Shown here piece by piece: positions 60,909 through 64,000 of a DNA stretch of 64,000 bases (positions within the stretch are counted from its first letter, which is position 1; the number at the start of each line of letters is the position of its first letter). Location of the stretch: positions 17,110-81,109 of the forward strand of contig URAV01000014.1 in NCBI GenBank assembly GCA_900545915.1, written 5' to 3'. Source of the stretch: an uncultured Porphyromonadaceae bacterium (GTDB taxonomy: Bacteria; Bacteroidota; Bacteroidia; Bacteroidales; Coprobacteraceae). Below the pieces are notes generated by a model, which was given only the letters and a program-made list of their open reading frames with translations, did not search any database and was not told the DNA's origin. A program made the translations under genes and the position numbers.

Positions 60909-62012
60909 CTACTGTTTTTTATGGATTATTTTTGTTTGGCAATAATTATAAATACGGTTAAGAAGTTGCTGGAAGATATACGCAATTAAAATACTTGTCA
61001 ACAAATATAAGATTCCGACTGGTACTTCGAGATTTTGTTCTACGATTTTTTCTTCTCCGATGAGACCGAAAAAAGCTCCTCGTATAAATGAATGAATAGC
61101 AAACAGGTAAAAAGATATTTTACCCATAAATTCCCAAAATGATTTGATCGGGAAGTTTCGGAAAAGAGGAATGAATGCTAAAGGGAACAAAAGAGATGAA
61201 AATAACCAAAAATAAGCATTGACATTACTGCATAAAAATAGGATCATTAATATGACAGGAATTAATGGTTTACATGTAATAGAGGATTTTTTGGCGTAAT
61301 AAATGCCTAAACAGAATATCGGTAACCACCCTATGCAATTGTATCGTAAACGGAATAAAATATTTTCCCAGCCGCAAAATATGGTTGTAGCTTGTATAAG
61401 CAATACAGATAAACTCACTATAAATAGAAATCGGTTACTTTTTTTATGTAATAAAAAAATGTAGATAATATATAATTGCAATATAGCGCCGAAAAACCAC
61501 CATGGACCGCTAACAACAAATTCTTTACCGGGAATTAACGTTTGTGTAAATGTTATGATCGATAAATATTCTCCGATATGATCGGTCAATGTTTCCCATA
61601 AACCATTTCCGTATTTTATCATCTTGACGAACAAAGAGAGAGGAATTAATGGTATTATAACTTTCCAGAAACGTAATATTCTTTTCCAAATGAAATGTAT
61701 TTTCTCTGTATTGGAAAATTCTTTAGACGAATATTTTATTGTTAACCCATATCCGCTGAGAAATATAAATAAAGCGACTCCGTAATGTCCGAAAAAAGAA
61801 AAAAAGTCGGTAAAAAGGGAAGTGATGCTTATCGGGGAAAAGGAATCTATAACGGATTTAAGGTAATAATTGGTGTTTTCGATGTTGAAAGAAAATTCAT
61901 TTTCGATAGAAGCTCCGGGTAATACATGGTAAAAATTGTGCAGAACAATCAAAAGAATAGCCATTCCTTTGAATCGATTTGTATCGTTGTATGATATGGG
62001 AGAAATAAGCAT
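60909..62012 (-). CDS. acyltransferase family 3 membrane protein
   Basis: The ATG at 62012 (MLISPISYNDTNRFKGMAILLIVLHNFYHV) gives 367 residues with about ten membrane segments. Longer frames would run through the tRNA and its terminator and are rejected. Family features are the His in LLIVLHNFYH, GHYGVALFIFLSGYGL and RILRFWKVIIPLIP. It probably acylates a surface sugar, as does the similar protein at 51094, but the two are not close in sequence. It is transcribed after tRNA-Arg on the same strand. Confidence 0.82.
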   Translation of the reverse strand: MLISPISYNDTNRFKGMAILLIVLHNFYHVLPGASIENEFSFNIENTNYYLKSVIDSFSPISITSLFTDFFSFFGHYGVALFIFLSGYGLTIKYSSKEFSNTEKIHFIWKRILRFWKVIIPLIPLSLFVKMIKYGNGLWETLTDHIGEYLSIITFTQTLIPGKEFVVSGPWWFFGAILQLYIIYIFLLHKKSNRFLFIVSLSVLLIQATTIFCGWENILFRLRYNCIGWLPIFCLGIYYAKKSSITCKPLIPVILMILFLCSNVNAYFWLFSSLLFPLAFIPLFRNFPIKSFWEFMGKISFYLFAIHSFIRGAFFGLIGEEKIVEQNLEVPVGILYLLTSILIAYIFQQLLNRIYNYCQTKIIHKKQ

Positions 62013-62040
62013 TATAATGTGTTTATCGGTTAAGAATAGA

Positions 62041-62070
62041 AAAGCATGAAAAATTTTTTTTTCATGCTTT
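62041..62070 (-). terminator. terminator of tRNA-Arg
   Basis: AAAGCATGAAAAA / TTTTTCATGCTTT, a 13-bp perfect stem ten bases past the tRNA 3' end on the minus strand. Confidence 0.75.
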
Positions 62071-62079
62071 GAATAGGAG

Positions 62080-62152
62080 TGACCCCGACAGGACTCAAAC
62101 CTGTGACCTTCAGAACCGGAATCTGACGTTCTATTCACTAAACTACGGGGCC
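62080..62152 (-). tRNA. tRNA-Arg, anticodon CCG
   Basis: On the minus strand the 73-base gene folds as a cloverleaf: acceptor GGCCCCG / CGGGGTC (with one G-U), D-arm GTTT/GAAC, anticodon stem TCAGA/TCTGA with loop TTCCGGT (anticodon CCG at 62117-62119, reading CGG), and T-arm ACAGG TTTGAGT CCTGT. Discriminator base A; CCA is not encoded. Confidence 0.95.
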
Positions 62153-62162
62153 AAATGCGTGG

Positions 62163-62193
62163 CAAAAGTAAGAAATATTTGTAGCTTTGCAAA
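62163..62193 (-). promoter_or_regulatory. promoter of tRNA-Arg
   Basis: On the minus strand TTTG (62190-62193), a 19-base spacer and TACTTTTG (62163-62170) match the consensus fully. Transcription would start a few bases before the tRNA. Confidence 0.78.
62182..62189 (+). promoter_or_regulatory. -7 box of ung
   Basis: TAGCTTTG on the plus strand, inside the spacer of the divergent tRNA promoter. It places the ung transcript start near 62195, so earlier in-frame starts that cross the tRNA are excluded. Confidence 0.55.
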
Positions 62194-62221
62194 AAGTTTT
62201 CACGAAAAGTTTTTAATGCCT

Positions 62222-62884
62222 ATGGATGTTCGTATAGAGAAAAGTTGGAAAGATCGGTTACAGAATGAGTTTGATAAACCGTACTTTGAGCAGCTTACTG
62301 ATTTTGTTCGTCACGAGTATAGAACGTCAACTGTATATCCTCCTGGAAATCAAATGTTCAGAGCTTTTGACATCTGTCCTTTTGATAAGGTAAAAGTTGT
62401 TATTTTAGGGCAAGATCCTTATCATGAACCGCGTCAGGCACACGGTTTATGTTTTTCAGTGAATGATGGGATTCCGTTTCCGCCTTCTCTTCTCAATATT
62501 TTTAAAGAGATTGAGTCAGATCTTGGTATTCCTATGCCAAAAAGCGGAGATTTGACTCGTTGGGCTGATCAAGGTGTTTTGCTTTTAAATGCTACGTTAA
62601 CAGTGAGAGCTCATCAAGCTGGGTCTCATCAGAATAAGGGGTGGGAACAGTTTACGGATGCCGTTATTCATCGATTGGCAGAAGAGCGAGAACACCTTGT
62701 CTTTATTCTGTGGGGATCATATGCACAACGTAAAGGAGATTTTATTGATCGTTCAAAGCATTTGGTTTTAAAATCTCCTCACCCGTCTCCTTTGTCTGCA
62801 CATAGAGGCTTTTTCGGTAATGGGCATTTTAGTAAAGCAAATGCATATTTAAAGGAACATGGAATAGAGCCTATTCAATGGTAA
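62222..62884 (+). CDS. ung: uracil-DNA glycosylase, family 1
   Basis: From the ATG at 62222 (MDVRIEKSWKDRL) it has 220 residues; an ATG six bases earlier is also possible. Family 1 motifs are VVILGQDPYHEPRQAHGLCFSV (general base Asp65), LLLNATLTV and the HPSPLSAHRGFFG loop. It removes uracil from DNA in base-excision repair. 16 bases separate it from the next gene. Confidence 0.95.
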   Translation: MDVRIEKSWKDRLQNEFDKPYFEQLTDFVRHEYRTSTVYPPGNQMFRAFDICPFDKVKVVILGQDPYHEPRQAHGLCFSVNDGIPFPPSLLNIFKEIESDLGIPMPKSGDLTRWADQGVLLLNATLTVRAHQAGSHQNKGWEQFTDAVIHRLAEEREHLVFILWGSYAQRKGDFIDRSKHLVLKSPHPSPLSAHRGFFGNGHFSKANAYLKEHGIEPIQW

Positions 62885-62900
62885 TAGAAATAGAGGAGAG

Positions 62901-63362
62901 ATGGATATAAATGTAGAAGAAAGGGTGCAGAAAGCCGTAGATCTTTTTAAAAGTGGATATAACTGTTCTCAATCGGTTTTTCTCGCTTATAATGACCTTT
63001 TTGCTATTGAAGATACTTTAGCGGCTACGTTGTTAGCTCCGTTGGGCGGAGGTATGGGACGGCTGAGGGAGGTCTGTGGAGCTGTTTCGGCGTCTTTTAT
63101 GATAATGGGTCTTAAATATCCGGCAAATAATCCGAATGATAAGCCGGCAAAAATTCGTAATTATACCGCAGTTCAGGAGCTTGCTGCTGAATTTAGGAAA
63201 AAAAACGGATCTATTGTCTGTCGGGAATTGTTAGGATTAGTTCAAAAACAGGATGATCCTGTACCCTCAGATCGCACGGAAGCATATTATAAGCGTCGTC
63301 CTTGTGCCGATTATGTGGCAGTTGCAGCGCGTATAGTCGGGGAGAAATTGAAGAGTGAATAG
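62901..63362 (+). CDS. C_GCAxxG_C_C family redox-type protein
   Basis: A 153-residue protein with the cysteine pattern of the family: YNCSQSVFLAY (first Cys), REVCGAVSASFMIMGLKY (core CGAxSA), and later VCRELLG and PCADYVAVAARIVGEKL. The family is predicted to bind a metal or flavin and is often next to redox enzymes. It lies 16 bases behind ung and is likely co-transcribed. Its reaction is unknown. Confidence 0.85.
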   Translation: MDINVEERVQKAVDLFKSGYNCSQSVFLAYNDLFAIEDTLAATLLAPLGGGMGRLREVCGAVSASFMIMGLKYPANNPNDKPAKIRNYTAVQELAAEFRKKNGSIVCRELLGLVQKQDDPVPSDRTEAYYKRRPCADYVAVAARIVGEKLKSE

Positions 63363-63398
63363 CGGATATATAATCAAGAAAATAAATAGGATATAAGA

Positions 63399-63550
63399 GA
63401 GTTTGTCGAAATTTTCCGGTAACTTCGACTTTTTTTGAATCTCTTTTTTGTTTTCGGGTGTCGTGGAGCTCGCTGTGCTCCTTATCGGAGCTGAGGGACA
63501 CTCTCGAAAAAAGTTTTCAAAAAATATCTGGGCAAAATTTCGACAAGCTC
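63399..63550. repeat. palindromic intergenic repeat, copy M (variant ends)
   Basis: Ends are GAGTTTGTCGAAATTTT and AAAATTTCGACAAGCTC. The family's usual GTTTAAATTTT is changed to GTCGAAATTTT on both sides, so pairing is kept. The centre is TGGAGCTCGCTGTGCTCC-like. It lies between the C_GCAxxG_C_C gene and the converging Spy-like gene, followed by TTA. Confidence 0.7.
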
Positions 63551-63567
63551 TTAGTTTATTCTTATTA

Positions 63568-64000
63568 TTATAAATGATTGCGATGCCTATGATCTTGTAT
63601 CGTTTTTTGGTGCTCTTTCCATGTGTTGTATTGCTCTTCAGTTAGAATCTTTTTAAGTTTTTTTTCTCTTTTCTGAGCCTCTTTTTTCAATTTTGCGGGG
63701 TCTAATGGTTCAGGATGATGTCTCATCGGATCTTTTCCGTTAAAAGAATCTCTCATAGGAGGACGATCGGGAAATTTTTCCTGATTTCTGTCATGCATAG
63801 GGGGAGGCATTATCCCTTGTCTGCTCTTTCGTTGGGCATCGATCGATTTAGCCTCTTTCAAATTTAGTTTGAATATTTTTTTGAATTGTTTTTCCGACAG
63901 TTGTAGAAGTTTGTCCATCTGTTCTGTCTTTTTCCTGGCTGTTAATTCCGGTGATAGTTGTTCCTGTGGAAAGTCTCTTTTTTCAAATGTTTGGGCTGTG
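63568..64000 (-). CDS. Spy/CpxP-like periplasmic protein, N-terminus cut by window edge
   Basis: The frame stays open to base 64000 on the minus strand; about 143 residues are seen. It enters the window as TAQTFEKRDFPQEQLSPELTARKKTEQMDKLLQLSEKQFKKIFKLN, where TAQ is the likely end of a signal peptide, so only a short N-terminal part is missing. The repeated LTAR..TEQM...LQLSEKQ and ILTEEQYNTWKEHQ segments match the LTxxQ motifs of Spy/CpxP-like and DUF4890-type helical proteins. The middle is Pro/Met/His rich (MPPPMHDRNQEKFPDRPPM) and the end is His-rich, so metal binding is possible. A role in envelope stress is inferred from the family. Confidence 0.72.
   Translation of the reverse strand, partial: TAQTFEKRDFPQEQLSPELTARKKTEQMDKLLQLSEKQFKKIFKLNLKEAKSIDAQRKSRQGIMPPPMHDRNQEKFPDRPPMRDSFNGKDPMRHHPEPLDPAKLKKEAQKREKKLKKILTEEQYNTWKEHQKTIQDHRHRNHL

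Noticed and set aside
62013..62192. N-terminal extension of the acyltransferase
   Set aside because: It reads through tRNA-Arg and its terminator; the ATG at 62012 starts the conserved acyltransferase sequence.
62069..62221. N-terminal extension of ung
   Set aside because: It crosses the tRNA on the opposite strand and the ung -7 box; the protein homology begins at MDVRIEKSW.
1..64000. CRISPR array, rRNA operon or complete insertion sequence
   Set aside because: No regularly spaced identical repeats, rRNA-like blocks or transposase frames were found by eye. The dispersed palindromic elements are too far apart and unequal to be CRISPR.

Overview
The window is chromosomal DNA of a member of the order Bacteroidales. 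Direct signs are promoters of the Bacteroidetes type (a -7 box TAnnTTTG, in two cases with TTTG 19 bases further upstream), many lipoprotein signal peptides, a DUF3575/DUF5119/fimbrillin/DUF4906 pilus locus, a complete Na+-translocating NADH:quinone reductase operon, a SusA-like neopullulanase and a Bacteroides-style DPS-like ferritin. The genus cannot be fixed from the sequence; a gut Bacteroidales such as Barnesiella, Coprobacter or Parabacteroides is plausible. The right and left ends each cut a gene.

Layout. 1-3867 (minus): a cut GH13 enzyme and a six-hairpin glycosidase lipoprotein. 4400-8165: a small divergent ORF, then a B12-binding radical SAM protein and an SGNH lipoprotein in one transcription unit. 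8519-9745: a membrane AraC-type regulator. 9937-10087: a 95-bp segment between 28-bp inverted repeats that carries a -7 box at one edge and looks like a phase-variable promoter caught in the OFF orientation. 10198-18291: the fimbrial operon it would drive (DUF3575, DUF5119, three fimbrillins, a DUF4906 tip-like protein), followed by a clostripain-like protease. 19942-24651: FkbH-like enzyme, acyl carrier protein, MBOAT acyltransferase and SGNH protein, which together look like a machine that loads a small acyl group on a carrier and passes it to a surface glycan. 24682-25511: two divergent HTH regulators with repeated operator-like sites. 25589-28454 (minus): amidohydrolase and NADP-type glutamate dehydrogenase. 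28632-33905: a receiver/ATP-grasp protein, a coiled-coil protein and a flavin reductase-like protein.

33908-37786: small genes, then menG, purC and phoH on the minus strand. 37984-40712: a Gdx/SugE guanidinium exporter and a membrane pyrophosphatase. 41042-47397: DPS-like ferritin, Ca2+ P-type ATPase, a candidate small RNA, and glycogen branching enzyme. 47734-52179: a YhcH/NanQ-like protein, a GH29 fucosidase, a collapsed C10 protease pseudogene and an acyltransferase. 52449-58323: nqrABCDEF. 58492-64000: exported C1 aminopeptidase, oxidoreductase, acyltransferase, tRNA-Arg(CCG), ung, a C_GCAxxG_C_C protein and a cut Spy-like protein.

Scattered through the intergenic spaces are about a dozen copies or fragments of one ~175-bp palindromic element with ends GAGCCTGTTTAAATTTT. 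It has no coding capacity and often TNA-like flanks, so it is probably a MITE-type non-autonomous element; no transposase is present in the window. The strongest candidates for new biology are the invertible promoter, this repeat family, the FkbH/ACP/MBOAT/SGNH cassette, the double-receiver ATP-grasp protein and the small RNA next to glgB.
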